A DNA stretch of 64,000 nt, taken from positions 62,001-126,000 of the forward strand of contig JAGWON010000009.1 of assembly GCA_028871055.1 (NCBI GenBank). The letters run 5' to 3'. A model generated the notes under the pieces. It was not told where the DNA came from. It did not search any database and was given only the letters and a program-made list of their open reading frames with translations. Shown here in pieces: positions 40,972-51,236 of this stretch (position 1 is its first letter; the number at the start of each line of letters is the position of its first letter). The position numbers and the translations under genes are program-made. The stretch is from Alphaproteobacteria bacterium (GTDB lineage Bacteria > Pseudomonadota > Alphaproteobacteria > ATCC43930 > CGMCC-115725).

Positions 40972-42056
40972 TGGACCCGGCGCTGACTCCTGGCGCGCGC
41001 GTCGTCGTCGCCATGTCGGGCGGCGTCGACAGCTCGACCGTGGCGGCGCTCCTGGCCGAGCGCGGCTGCGATGTCGTCGGCGTTACGCTGCAGCTCTACG
41101 ATCACGGCGGTGCGACCGGGCGCAAGGGCGCATGCTGTGCCGGCCAGGACATCCGCGACGCCGCGCGCGTCGCCGAGACGCTCGACATTCCCCATTACGT
41201 GCTCGACTACGAGAAGCGATTCCGTACCGAGGTGATCGACGATTTCGCCGATTCCTACCTCGCCGGCGAGACGCCGGTGCCATGTGTCCGCTGCAATGAG
41301 ATCGTGAAGTTCCGCGATCTGCTCGCCGTGGCACGCGATCTCGGCGCTCAGGCGCTTGCCACCGGCCACTATGCGCGGCGCGCCGACGGCGTCGACGGGC
41401 CGGAGCTGCATCGCGCCGCGGATGCCGGCCGCGACCAAAGCTATTTCCTCTACCGCACGACGCGCGCGCAGCTCGCGTTCCTGCGCTTTCCCTTGGGCGA
41501 CTTCACCAAGGACGAAACCCGTGCGCTGGCATCGCGTTTTGCGCTGCCCGTGGCGCAGAAGCCGGACAGCCAGGACATCTGCTTCGTCCCAGCAGGCCGC
41601 TATGACGACATGATCGAAAAACTGCGCCCCGGTGCCACCGAGCCGGGCGAGATCGTCGACGAGGTGGGCCGCGTGCTCGGCCATCACGACGGCGTCATCC
41701 ATTTCACCGTCGGCCAGCGCAAGGGCCTCGGCGTGGCCGGCGGCCAGCCGCTCTACGTGCTACGGCTCGAGCCGGCAAGCCGGCGCGTCGTCGTCGGGCC
41801 GCGCGCCAGTCTCGGCGCCAGGCACGTGCCCTTCGATCACATCAACTGGCTTGGCCCGCGTCCGGGCAAGTCGGGAATTCGCGTTGCGGTCAAGCTGCGC
41901 TCAGCGCAGCCGCCGTTGCCCGCGACCCTTCTCCTCGAGACCGAGCGCGGCATGGCGGTGCTCGACGAGCCCGCTTTCGGCGTGGCACCGGGCCAGGCTT
42001 GCGTCGCCTATGACGGCGACCGCCTGCTGGGCGGCGGCTGGATCGCGCGCGCCTGA
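40971..42056 (+). CDS. mnmA: tRNA-specific 2-thiouridylase MnmA
   Basis: [47 protein letters not shown]. Confidence 0.96.
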   Translation: MDPALTPGARVVVAMSGGVDSSTVAALLAERGCDVVGVTLQLYDHGGATGRKGACCAGQDIRDAARVAETLDIPHYVLDYEKRFRTEVIDDFADSYLAGETPVPCVRCNEIVKFRDLLAVARDLGAQALATGHYARRADGVDGPELHRAADAGRDQSYFLYRTTRAQLAFLRFPLGDFTKDETRALASRFALPVAQKPDSQDICFVPAGRYDDMIEKLRPGATEPGEIVDEVGRVLGHHDGVIHFTVGQRKGLGVAGGQPLYVLRLEPASRRVVVGPRASLGARHVPFDHINWLGPRPGKSGIRVAVKLRSAQPPLPATLLLETERGMAVLDEPAFGVAPGQACVAYDGDRLLGGGWIARA

Positions 42057-42105
42057 TCGCCGCTAGGCTTGCCGCGCGTGCGGCGCTCCCCGATACTGCG
42101 CCGCC

Positions 42106-43335
42106 ATGACCGCTGCCAAGAAAACCCGCGAAACTGTCAAGAAGGTCGTGCTCGCCTATTCGGGCGGGCTCGACACCTCCGTCATCCTGCGCTGGCTGCA
42201 GGAGACCTATGGCTGCGAGGTGGTGACCTTCACCGCCGATATCGGCCAGGGCGAGGAGCTCGCACCCGCGCGCAAGAAGGCCGAGCTCATGGGCGTGAAG
42301 CAGATCTTCGTCGAGGATCTGCGCGAGGAATTCGTGCACGACTTCGTCTTCCCGATGTTCCGGGCGAACGCGCTCTACGAGGGACAATACCTGCTCGGCA
42401 CCTCGATCGCGCGGCCGCTGATCGCCAAGCGTCAGATCGAGATCGCCGAGGCGACCGGCGCCGACACCGTCGCCCACGGTGCCACCGGCAAGGGCAACGA
42501 CCAGGTGCGTTTCGAGTTGGCGTATTACGCGCTCAAGCCGGACATCAAGGTGATCGCGCCGTGGCGCGAATGGGATCTCAACTCGCGCACCAAGTTGATC
42601 GAGTACGCCGAGCAGCATCAGATCGAGATCGCCAAGGACCAGCGCGGCGAGGCGCCGTTCTCGACCGACGCCAACCTTTTGCACATCTCGGCCGAGGGCA
42701 AGGCGCTCGAGGACCCGTGGCACGAGCCCGAGGAGTTCGTCTATAGCCGGACGGTGGCGCCCGAGCAGGCGCCAAATCAGCCGGAATACGTCGAGGTCGA
42801 ATTCGTCAAGGGCGATCCGGTCGCGGTCGACGGCAAGAAACTGTCGCCGGCGGCGCTGCTCGCGCGGCTCAACAAGCTCGGCGGCAGGCACGGCATCGGC
42901 CGGCTCGACCTGGTCGAGAATCGCTTCGTCGGCATGAAATCACGGGGCATTTACGAGACTCCCGGCGGCACCATCCTGCACGCGGCGCATCGCGGCATCG
43001 AGAGCATCACGCTCGACCGCGGCGCGGCGCACCTCAAGGACGAGTTCATGCCGCGCTATGCCGAGCTGATCTACAACGGCTTCTGGTTCTCGCCCGAGCG
43101 CGCCATGCTCCAGGCGCTCATCGACAAGAGCCAGGAGAACGTCGCCGGTACGGTGCGCCTCAAGCTCTACAAGGGCTCGGTGCGGGTGGTCGGGCGCAAA
43201 TCGCCCAACAGCCTCTATAGCCTCGCGCACGCGACGTTCGAGGCCGATCAGGTCTACGACCAGCGCGATGCCGAAGGGTTCATCAAGCTCAACGCGCTGC
43301 GGCTGCGACTCGCCGCGCGCCTGCGCCGAAAATAA
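42106..43335 (+). CDS. argG: Argininosuccinate synthase
   Basis: [38 protein letters not shown]. Confidence 0.97.
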   Translation: MTAAKKTRETVKKVVLAYSGGLDTSVILRWLQETYGCEVVTFTADIGQGEELAPARKKAELMGVKQIFVEDLREEFVHDFVFPMFRANALYEGQYLLGTSIARPLIAKRQIEIAEATGADTVAHGATGKGNDQVRFELAYYALKPDIKVIAPWREWDLNSRTKLIEYAEQHQIEIAKDQRGEAPFSTDANLLHISAEGKALEDPWHEPEEFVYSRTVAPEQAPNQPEYVEVEFVKGDPVAVDGKKLSPAALLARLNKLGGRHGIGRLDLVENRFVGMKSRGIYETPGGTILHAAHRGIESITLDRGAAHLKDEFMPRYAELIYNGFWFSPERAMLQALIDKSQENVAGTVRLKLYKGSVRVVGRKSPNSLYSLAHATFEADQVYDQRDAEGFIKLNALRLRLAARLRRK

Positions 43336-43514
43336 TCACAACGGACTGGGCTGAAATTGGCCCCAGGCTTGGTTTGCCGAATTTCAACCAAGTCATTGAA
43401 ATAAAATGGTAATAGCTCAAGATTGAGCCGCGAATTGACCGCGGAAACTCCTTGTTTTTGCCATGATCAGCGACCATGTTCGTTGAGTCGCCCATAGCAA
43501 AAGGGGATTGAACC

Positions 43515-43757
43515 ATGGGTTCGCGCATTGCCATTCTGACGTTGGTAGCCGGTCTGGTGCTTTCAGGCTGCGGCACATCGCCAGGTGACCGTGGCCTGTC
43601 GGGCGCCGGTATCGGTGCGGCGGGTGGCGCCGTGGTTGGAGCGCTGGTTGGCGCGCCTCTGGCAGGTGCGGCAATCGGTGCTGGTGCCGGTGCTCTGACC
43701 GGCATGGCCACCAGCCCGTCGAGTGTCTATCTCGGCAAGCCGGCCTGGGAACAGTAA
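43515..43757 (+). CDS. Small glycine-zipper lipoprotein
   Basis: VLSGC lipobox; GAGIGAAGGAVVGALVGAPLAGAAIGAGAGALTG. Confidence 0.85.
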   Translation: MGSRIAILTLVAGLVLSGCGTSPGDRGLSGAGIGAAGGAVVGALVGAPLAGAAIGAGAGALTGMATSPSSVYLGKPAWEQ

Positions 43758-43790
43758 CCGGCTCGACGATCGTCAGTCGCTGACGGCATC

Positions 43791-43825
43791 GCCCCCTCGG
43801 GGTCGTCCCGAGGGGGCTTTGCTTT
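43791..43825 (+). terminator. Intrinsic terminator
   Basis: GCCCCCTCGGgg-tcg-tCCCGAGGGGGC followed by TTTGCTTT. Confidence 0.85.
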
Positions 43826-43835
43826 GCACACTTCG

Positions 43836-44726
43836 CTAAAGCGTCGGTTCGGGCAGTCCGCGCCGGCGACACGCCGCGACCACCGTGTTGCGCAGCAGAC
43901 AGGCGATGGTCATCGGACCGACGCCACCGGGCACCGGCGTGATCGCACCGGCGACGCGCTGGGCTTCGGCGAAGGCAACGTCGCCGACCAGGCGGCTTTT
44001 GCCGTCGCCGTCGGCGATACGATTGATGCCGACGTCGATCACCGTCGCGCCCGGCTTGATCCAGTCGCCGCGCACGAACTCAGGGCGGCCGATCGCGGCC
44101 ACCAGCAGATCGGCGCGGCGCGCCACCGCCGGCAGCTCCCGCGTCCGCGAATGCGTGACCGTCACCGTGCAATGCTCGCCCAGCAGCAGCGCCGCCATCG
44201 GCTTGCCGACGATGTTGGAGCGCCCGACCACCACGGCTTCGGCGCCCGCGAGGTTATTGCCCAGGCTCTCGCGCGCCAGTAGCAGGCAGCCATAGGGCGT
44301 GCATGGCACGAGCGCCCGGCCGCCGCTCCACAGCCGCCCCACATTCTCGGGATGGAATCCGTCGACGTCCTTGGCGGGGTTGATCGCCTCGATGACGCGT
44401 TGCGCATCGATCTGCCGCGGCAAGGGAAGCTGGACGAGAATGCCGTCGACCGCGTTATCGGCGTTGAGCTGCGCCACCAACCGCAGCAACTCGGGCTCGC
44501 TGGTCGCTGCCGGCAGGCGATGGGTGAAGCCTTTGAGGCCGGCGTCGTCGGTCGCCTTGGTCTTGCTCTTGACGTAGACCTGGCTTGCCGGATCGTCGCC
44601 GACCAAGACCGCCGCCAGGCCTGGCACGACGCCGTGCGCAGCCTTGAGCGCGGTGGCCGCGGCGGCGACGTCGGCGCGGAGCCGCGCGGCGACCGCCTTG
44701 CCGTCGATCAGTCGGGCAGCAGCCAT
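43836..44726 (-). CDS. folD: Methylenetetrahydrofolate dehydrogenase/cyclohydrolase FolD
   Basis: [54 protein letters not shown]. Confidence 0.96.
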   Translation of the reverse strand: MAAARLIDGKAVAARLRADVAAAATALKAAHGVVPGLAAVLVGDDPASQVYVKSKTKATDDAGLKGFTHRLPAATSEPELLRLVAQLNADNAVDGILVQLPLPRQIDAQRVIEAINPAKDVDGFHPENVGRLWSGGRALVPCTPYGCLLLARESLGNNLAGAEAVVVGRSNIVGKPMAALLLGEHCTVTVTHSRTRELPAVARRADLLVAAIGRPEFVRGDWIKPGATVIDVGINRIADGDGKSRLVGDVAFAEAQRVAGAITPVPGGVGPMTIACLLRNTVVAACRRRGLPEPTL

Positions 44727-45034
44727 GGCTTCAAGCCTTGTTCGAGCTGCGCGCCGAGAGCGGCAGGATCGCCGGCAATATGGACCAGCTTGCGGCGTCC
44801 GCCGCCGCCCGCGGCGATGCTAAGATCGCTCTTGCGCAGGCCGAAATGGCTTGCCAACAGACGGAGCAGCGCGGCGTTCGCCTCGCCGTCCTGCGGCGGC
44901 GCATGGACGGCAAGCTTCAACACGACGCCGTCCGGCTCGTCACTCAGGCCGAGCACGCGGTCCTGCGCGGCCCGGGGTGCGACGCGCACGGCCAGCGTCG
45001 CGCCGCTTCGTCCGAGGCGGAAAGGAAGCGCCAT
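44708..45034 (-). CDS. DUF167/YggU family protein
   Basis: [52 protein letters not shown]. Confidence 0.88.
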   Translation of the reverse strand: MALPFRLGRSGATLAVRVAPRAAQDRVLGLSDEPDGVVLKLAVHAPPQDGEANAALLRLLASHFGLRKSDLSIAAGGGGRRKLVHIAGDPAALGAQLEQGLKPWLLPD

Positions 45035-45041
45035 CGCCGCG

Positions 45042-45347
45042 TTAGCCGCCGCTCAGATAATAGATGAGTTTTCCGAGCTCCATTTCGATGAGCCACAGGA
45101 TTAGCAGCAGGATCACCGGCGAAATATCGATGCCGCCGAAATTGGGCAGGACGCGCTGGATCGGGCGCAGCGCGGGTTCGGTCGCGCGGTAAAGGAAGTT
45201 CGCCACCATGCGCACGGCGTGGTTGCGCGTATCGATGACGCCGAACGCCATGAGCCATGAGAACACCGCGGCGATGATGACGATCCACCAATAGAGGTCG
45301 ATCACGTAGATGACGATGACGACGACCGGCACCAGGAAATCACCCAT
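45042..45347 (-). CDS. YggT family membrane protein
   Basis: [36 protein letters not shown]. Confidence 0.9.
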   Translation of the reverse strand: MGDFLVPVVVIVIYVIDLYWWIVIIAAVFSWLMAFGVIDTRNHAVRMVANFLYRATEPALRPIQRVLPNFGGIDISPVILLLILWLIEMELGKLIYYLSGG

Positions 45348-45481
45348 GGACCGATTCTCCCCTCCATGCTGCGGCGTGCGAACCCTAAGCGATAGGCCTT
45401 GAGCCGCGCAAGGACGAGCGATGTCGCGAGCGCGCCTTGACAGTCCGCGCGACCACGACCCATATTCCGCGCGACGTGGGC

Positions 45482-45557
45482 GGGGCAGTAGCTCAGTTGG
45501 GAGAGCGCGACGTTCGCAATGTCGAGGTCAGGGGTTCGATCCCCCTCTGCTCCACCA
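45482..45557 (+). tRNA. tRNA-Ala (anticodon CGC), CCA encoded
   Basis: Cloverleaf read by hand: acceptor GGGGCAG/CTGCTCC with the G3-U70 Ala identity pair, anticodon stem CGACG-TTCGCAA-TGTCG, T arm AGGGG-TTCGATC-CCCCT, 3' ACCA. Confidence 0.95.
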
Positions 45558-45644
45558 TCGCTCGCACGACGCCAAGTTCCGCAAATTCCAGGCGTTTTTC
45601 CTCCCTCCCGGGGAACTACGGAGGGAACTACGAGCCGTCGTCTG

Positions 45645-45872
45645 ATGCCGCATGCGCGACTTTGGAAAGGACGTTACCGGATCCGCGCACCGATCCGTGA
45701 AGATCGGCGGCGGCACTTCGGCGGCCGAAAATACTACCTCAAAGCGCTCGGCACTTCGGATAAGCGCGAAGCCGAGCAACGGACAATCCCGGCTCTCGCC
45801 GAGTTTCAACGCCAATGCCGCGTGCGGCTCATCGACGAGCCGCGTTCAGCCCTCCATAGCGCCGGGCGCTAA
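45645..45872 (+). pseudogene. Truncated site-specific integrase (N-terminal segment only)
   Basis: [57 protein letters not shown] resembles phage-type tyrosine integrase N-termini; ends before any catalytic domain; 88 bp from the tRNA 3' end. Confidence 0.7.
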
Positions 45873-46033
45873 AATGAGACGTTAGGGTAAGGCGGCCGCG
45901 TTGGATTAGCATATCCTGTGAAAACGCGGCCTTGCGCCCTCGCCTTGACCAAGAAGGGCGGTATGCCGGTTCAGGAAGGCGTCGGGATCATGCTCTGTCG
46001 GCCATACGCTGCCCCGGCGCGAGGGCTAATGCG

Positions 46034-46891
46034 ATGTCCAATGCGCTGAGGATCGCACACGGCAGGTTCGGGCGCGTCGCGCTCCTTGACATGGACGCGT
46101 CGCTGGTTCGTCACGCCCATCCCCATTGCCACGTCCTCATCAAGGCCGAGGGCGCCGATACGCACTTCATGGTCCGCGATCAGCTAGTGCCGCTCACCGC
46201 GAACAACGCGGTCCTGATCAACGCCTGGGAGCCGCACGCTTACGTGCATGATCCCAGCCATCCGCGTACCGTCATCCTTGCCTTCTATATTGAGCCCGGC
46301 TGGCTGTCGGGCTTTCGTCGCAACTGGGGCGCCAGTGCCGCGCCCGGCTTCTTCGAGCGTCACTCGGATTGGCTCACCGCCGCCATTCGCCGCCGGGCGA
46401 ACGAACTCGCCGCCGTGCTGATGGCGGCGCCCGACGCCGGTGAGGCGCAGGAAGCGCTGATCTCCGAATTGATGATCGCGGTAATCGAGCGCTACGCGCC
46501 GTGGCGTAGCACCATGCTACGCGATTTCGAGCCGGATGGCCGGGTCGATTATCGCATCCGCCGAGCTCTGATATCGATCCGGGGCAACAGTGCCGGCGTT
46601 ACCGACATGACCTGCCTGGCGCGCGAGGTCGGCCTGTCGCGCACCCATTTCTTCCGCCTGTTCGGCCGAACGATGGACATCAGTCCGCGCGTCTTCCTTA
46701 ATACGGTGCGCATGGAGACTGCGGTCGCCGAGGTCATGGACGGCGATACCGGCATGGCCGAGGTCAGCGACCGTCTCGGCTTCAGCGCCCCGGCGCATTT
46801 CACGCGCTTCTTCCGCGACCATGCCGGCGCACCGCCGCGCGAATTCCGCGCCATCGCGCGTCTCAACGCGCCGCACAAGATCGCGAGCTAG
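46034..46891 (+). CDS. AraC family transcriptional regulator
   Basis: CLAREVGLSRTHFFRLFGRTMDISPRVFLNTVRMETAV and VSDRLGFSAPAHFTRFFRDHAGAPPREFR double HTH. Confidence 0.92.
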   Translation: MSNALRIAHGRFGRVALLDMDASLVRHAHPHCHVLIKAEGADTHFMVRDQLVPLTANNAVLINAWEPHAYVHDPSHPRTVILAFYIEPGWLSGFRRNWGASAAPGFFERHSDWLTAAIRRRANELAAVLMAAPDAGEAQEALISELMIAVIERYAPWRSTMLRDFEPDGRVDYRIRRALISIRGNSAGVTDMTCLAREVGLSRTHFFRLFGRTMDISPRVFLNTVRMETAVAEVMDGDTGMAEVSDRLGFSAPAHFTRFFRDHAGAPPREFRAIARLNAPHKIAS

Positions 46892-46939
46892 CCGTATGGC
46901 GGTGGGCAGTGTTCCGCCGTTGATGCGGCGACAGGCGGG

Positions 46940-49918
46940 GTGTCGCCCATGGACGTGACCGCCGACGAGCCCCGGCCGTGGCTCGGCCGCTCGCTGCCGC
47001 GCGTCGAGGACGCCGCGCTGCTCATCGGACGCGGCCGCTATATCGACGATCTCGGCGTGCCACCCGGCACGCTGCATGCGGCGATCCTGCGTTCGCCACA
47101 CGGCCATGCAGAAATTGTATCGATCGACCCGACGCGCGCTCGCGCCTTGCCGGGGGTCACTGCCGTGCTTGTCGGCAGCGATGTCCAGGCCCATTCGGCC
47201 AGCCTCTTGGTTGGCGTCAAGGCGCCGATCGAATGCTGGCCGATCGCGACCGATCGCGTTCGATATGTCGGCGAGCCGGTGGCCGTGGTAGCGGCACGCG
47301 ACCGCTATGTTGCCGAGGATGCGCTCGACCTGATCGAGGTCGCTTACCGGCCTCTACCGGCGGTGATCGATCCACGCGCGGCGTTGGCGCCCGATGCGCC
47401 GGTCCTGCATCCGGGCCTCGAGGGCAATCTGGCGAGCGACCGCGTCTTCCGCTACGGCGATCCCGAGCGCGCCTTCGCCGATGCGGCGCATCGCGTCGCC
47501 ATCGAGGTCGATTATCCGCGCAGCGCCTGTACCCCGATCGAGACCTATGGCGTCGTCGCCGAATACGATCCCGGCCTCGATGCCTACGACGTGCTGGCGA
47601 ATTTCCAGGGCCCGTTCAGCATCCACGCGGTCATCGCGCGCGCTCTCAAGGTGCCGGGCAACCGGTTGCGGCTGCGCACGCCGCCGGATTCGGGCGGCAG
47701 CTTCGGCGTCAAGCAAGGGGTCTTTCCCTACATTGTGCTGATCGCGCTCGCCGCCCGCGCCACCGGCCGGCCGGTCAAATGGATCGAAGACCGGCTCGAG
47801 CACCTGGCGGCGTCCACCTGCGCCACCAACCGCTTTACGCGGCTCGAGGCGGCGGTGGCGGCGGACGGCCGTATCACCGCGCTCACCTGGGATCAGATCG
47901 AGGATTGCGGCGCCCACTTGCGCGCGCCCGAGCCGGCAACGCTCTATCGCATGCACGGCAACATGACCGGCGCCTACGACATCCGGAACGTATCGATCCG
48001 CAACCGCGTCGTGCTGACCAACAAGATGCCGACCGGCCTCAACCGCGGCTTCGGCGGCCCACAGGTCTATTTCCCGCTCGAACGGCTGATGCAGCGCATT
48101 GCGCACGAGCTCGGCCTCGACCCGCTCGACGTGATCCGCCGCAACCTGGTGCCGCGGGGCGCCTTTCCCTACCGCACCGCCAGCGGCGCGCTGCTCGATT
48201 CCGGAGATTACGCTGCGGCGATGGAATCGGCGCTGCTGCAAGGCGGCGTCGCGGAGCTAATCGCGCGGCGCGATGCAGCGCGCCGGGACGGCCGGCTTTA
48301 TGGCATCGGTTATGCCGCTGTGGTCGAGCCGAGCGTCTCCAACATGGGGTACATCACCACGGTGCTGACCGCCGCCGAACGCCGCAAGGCCGGTCCCAAG
48401 AACGGCGCGCAGTCGACCGCCACCATTGCACTCGATCCGGTCGGTTCGGTCACGGTTCACGTTGCGTCGGTGCCGCAGGGGCAGGGGCACCGCACCGTGC
48501 TGGCCCAGGTCGTGGCCGACGTGCTCGGTCTCAAGCCCGCGGAAGTGCGCGTTGTCACCGATGTTGACACGGCCAAGGACGGCTGGTCGATCGCCTCGGG
48601 CAATTATTCGAGCCGCTTTGCGCCGGCGGTGACCGGCGCCGCGCATTTAGCCGCGATGCGGCTGCGCGAGCGCCTGGCGCACATCGCCGCAGCGCAACTC
48701 AACGTGCCAGCGGTGGACGTCGTCTTCGATGGAGGTCGGGTACAGGCGCGGCGCAATCGCGACAACGCGCTCTCCTTCGCGCGCGTTGCCGCGGCCAGCC
48801 ACTGGGCACCGGGGACGCTGCCGAGCGAGGCCGATACTGCGATCCGCGAGACCGTGTTCTGGACGCCGCCAGAGTTGACGGCCCCGAACGACGCCGACGA
48901 GATCAACAGTTCGCTCTGCCACGGCTTTATCTTCGATATCTGCGCGGTCGAGATTGATCGCGTCACCGCCGAGGTCAGGATCGATCGCTATGTCAGCATG
49001 CATGATTGCGGCCGCATGCTGCATCCCGGCATGGTCGCGGGCCAAGTCAACGGCGGCTTTGCCCACGCGCTCGGCGCGGCGCTTCTCGAGGAGCATGCCT
49101 ACGGACCCGACGGCAGCCTGCTCACCGGCACGCTCGCCGACTACTTGATCCCGACCGCCATGGAGGTGCCGGAACCCCTGATCCTTCATCACGAGACGCC
49201 ATCGCCGTTGACGCCGCTCGGCGCCAAAGGCGTGGGCGAGGGGAATTGTATGTCGACGCCGGTCTGCATCGCCAATGCGGTCGCCGACGCGCTCGGCGTC
49301 GCGGACGTGTCGCTGCCGCTGCTGCCGGCACGGTTGGCCCAGCAAGTTCATGGGCCCGAGAAAGCGCCGAGGGGTAAGACGCCCGTGCGGCCGGCGGCGA
49401 AGGAGGCGGCCAGCGAGCGTCAGCTCTTCGGCGAGGGCGAGGCGTCGGTCGACGCGCCGGCGACGACGATCTGGGCGATGCTGCTCGATCCCAACGCGCT
49501 GATGGCGGTGGTGCCGGGTGCGCATGCGATCGAGAAAGTCTCGGACACATGCTTCACCGCCGAGATTACGCTGGGTATCGGCCCGGTGAAGGGCCGCTAC
49601 CGCGCGACAATGGAACTTTCGGACCTCGATCCGCCGCGCGCGCTGACCCTCACCGGCTCGGCCGATGGAGCGCTCGGCTTCGGACGCGGCACCGGCCAGG
49701 TCACGCTCCGCGAGGAAGCGCCCGGGCGCACGGTGATCGGCTATCGCTACCAAGCCGCGATTGGCGGCAAGGTCGCGTCGATCGGCGGAAGGCTGCTCGA
49801 TGGCGCTGCGCGCGTCATCATCGGCCAGTTTTTCGCCAGCCTGGCCCGTCAGGCCGGCGGTGGCGGCCGGCCGGCCGGACTTTGGGCGTGGCTGCGCCGC
49901 TTGCTGGGGTTCGCATGA
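46940..49918 (+). CDS. Xanthine dehydrogenase-family molybdopterin-binding subunit with C-terminal CoxG/SRPBCC domain
   Basis: LPRVEDAALLIGRGRYIDDL; GLNRGFGGPQVYFPLERLM; GAKGVGEGNCM (catalytic Glu region); C-terminal GEASVDAPATTIWAMLLDPNALMAVVPGAHAIEKVSDTCFTAEITLGIGPVKGRYRATMELSD. GTG start, alternative ATG at 46949. Confidence 0.93.
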   Translation: MSPMDVTADEPRPWLGRSLPRVEDAALLIGRGRYIDDLGVPPGTLHAAILRSPHGHAEIVSIDPTRARALPGVTAVLVGSDVQAHSASLLVGVKAPIECWPIATDRVRYVGEPVAVVAARDRYVAEDALDLIEVAYRPLPAVIDPRAALAPDAPVLHPGLEGNLASDRVFRYGDPERAFADAAHRVAIEVDYPRSACTPIETYGVVAEYDPGLDAYDVLANFQGPFSIHAVIARALKVPGNRLRLRTPPDSGGSFGVKQGVFPYIVLIALAARATGRPVKWIEDRLEHLAASTCATNRFTRLEAAVAADGRITALTWDQIEDCGAHLRAPEPATLYRMHGNMTGAYDIRNVSIRNRVVLTNKMPTGLNRGFGGPQVYFPLERLMQRIAHELGLDPLDVIRRNLVPRGAFPYRTASGALLDSGDYAAAMESALLQGGVAELIARRDAARRDGRLYGIGYAAVVEPSVSNMGYITTVLTAAERRKAGPKNGAQSTATIALDPVGSVTVHVASVPQGQGHRTVLAQVVADVLGLKPAEVRVVTDVDTAKDGWSIASGNYSSRFAPAVTGAAHLAAMRLRERLAHIAAAQLNVPAVDVVFDGGRVQARRNRDNALSFARVAAASHWAPGTLPSEADTAIRETVFWTPPELTAPNDADEINSSLCHGFIFDICAVEIDRVTAEVRIDRYVSMHDCGRMLHPGMVAGQVNGGFAHALGAALLEEHAYGPDGSLLTGTLADYLIPTAMEVPEPLILHHETPSPLTPLGAKGVGEGNCMSTPVCIANAVADALGVADVSLPLLPARLAQQVHGPEKAPRGKTPVRPAAKEAASERQLFGEGEASVDAPATTIWAMLLDPNALMAVVPGAHAIEKVSDTCFTAEITLGIGPVKGRYRATMELSDLDPPRALTLTGSADGALGFGRGTGQVTLREEAPGRTVIGYRYQAAIGGKVASIGGRLLDGAARVIIGQFFASLARQAGGGGRPAGLWAWLRRLLGFA

Positions 49919-50742
49919 AGCCGGCGCGCTTCGATTACGTCGCCGCCGCCAGTGCCGAGGAGGCACTCGAGGCGCTGGCGCAAGAAGGCGGCAATGCGCG
50001 CATCCTCGCAGGTGGCCAGTCGCTCCTGCCGATGCTCAACATGCGGCTGGCACGTCCCACCGTGCTGATCGACATCATGGGCGTCGACGAATGGCGAGCG
50101 GTGGACCGCGACGGCGACGTGCTGCGCATCGGCGCAGCGGTACGCCAAGTCGCGCTCGAGCAGGACCCCGACCTGGCACGGTTCCAGCCGTTGCTGGCGG
50201 CGGCGCTGCCCTGGGTCGGCCATCCACAGACCCGCAGCCGGGGCACCGTGTGCGGCTCGATCGCCCATGCCGATCCTAGCGCAGAGCTGCCGTTGGTGCT
50301 GGTCGCGCTCGGCGGCACGGTGCATCTGCGTTCGCGGCGGCGCAAGCGCGTGCTGTCGGCGCAGAATTTCTTCACCGGCATGATGTCGACGGCGCGCGAA
50401 GACGACGAATTGATCGAGGCGATTGCGCTGCCGAAAGCCCGCACCCGAACGGGTTACGCTTTCCGCGAGGTGGCTCGGCGCCACGGCGATTTCGCCATCG
50501 TCGCCTGCGCGGCGGTCGTCAACGGCGTGCGGGCACAACTGGCGGTCGGCGGCGTCGCCGACCGGCCCGCGCTATGCGAATTGCCCGCGCCGGGCGCGGC
50601 CGGACTCGATGAGGCGCTCGACGACTTCGCCTGGAGCCTCGAGGCGCGCGATGACCTCCACGCCACGGCGCGCTATCGCCGCGAACTGGTCCGCCGCCTG
50701 GGTCGCACCACGCTCGAGGAGGCCGTGCGATGCCGCGCCTGA
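49915..50742 (+). CDS. FAD-binding subunit of molybdenum hydroxylase (CoxM/XdhB-like)
   Basis: ARILAGGQSLLPMLNMRLARPTVLIDI; GHPQTRSRGTVCGSIAHADPSAELP. Confidence 0.93.
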   Translation: MKPARFDYVAAASAEEALEALAQEGGNARILAGGQSLLPMLNMRLARPTVLIDIMGVDEWRAVDRDGDVLRIGAAVRQVALEQDPDLARFQPLLAAALPWVGHPQTRSRGTVCGSIAHADPSAELPLVLVALGGTVHLRSRRRKRVLSAQNFFTGMMSTAREDDELIEAIALPKARTRTGYAFREVARRHGDFAIVACAAVVNGVRAQLAVGGVADRPALCELPAPGAAGLDEALDDFAWSLEARDDLHATARYRRELVRRLGRTTLEEAVRCRA

Positions 50743-51236
50743 GCGCTGATTGCCGCCATATGGTGAGCTTCACGCTCAACGGCGCCCCGGTCTCGGGCGA
50801 GGCCGAGCCGCGCATGCTGTTGAGTGATTTCTTGCGCTACGTCGTCGGTGCCACCGGCACACATGTCGGTTGTGAACACGGACTGTGCGGCGCGTGCACG
50901 GTCGAGATCGACGGACAGCCAGGTCGTGCCTGCCTGACGCTCGCGGTGCAGGTGCGCGGCGCGCAAATCCGTACCGTTGAGGGGTTGGCGCCCGCGCCCG
51001 ACCGGCTCTCGGTGCTGCAGGAATGCTTCCGCGAGCATCACGGGTTGCAATGCGGTTTCTGTACCCCGGGAATCCTGGTCACGCTCGACGCCCTGCTGCG
51101 CGACAACCCAGCCGCGTCCGAGCCCGAAATTCGCGAAGCGCTCGCGGGTCATCTCTGCCGGTGTACCGGCTATGTTTCGATCATGCGGGCGGCGCTCGCC
51201 GCCCAGCAGCGCCTTGGGAAGAAGACAGATGCTTGA
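50730..51236 (+). CDS. 2Fe-2S subunit of molybdenum hydroxylase (CoxS/XdhA-like)
   Basis: GCEHGLCGACTVEIDG; LQCGFCTPGILVT; LCRCTGYVSIMRA. Start may be 50760. Confidence 0.95.
   Translation: MPRLSADCRHMVSFTLNGAPVSGEAEPRMLLSDFLRYVVGATGTHVGCEHGLCGACTVEIDGQPGRACLTLAVQVRGAQIRTVEGLAPAPDRLSVLQECFREHHGLQCGFCTPGILVTLDALLRDNPAASEPEIREALAGHLCRCTGYVSIMRAALAAQQRLGKKTDA

Noticed and set aside
45421-45700. ORFs 45421..45645 and 45437..45700 on the + strand
   Set aside because: They run straight through the tRNA-Ala gene; spurious.
46940-51236. Aerobic CO dehydrogenase (coxLMS plus coxG)
   Set aside because: Lacks the AYXCSFR form I active-site loop, has no coxDEF-type maturation genes nearby, and is linked to ligase/UbiD genes.
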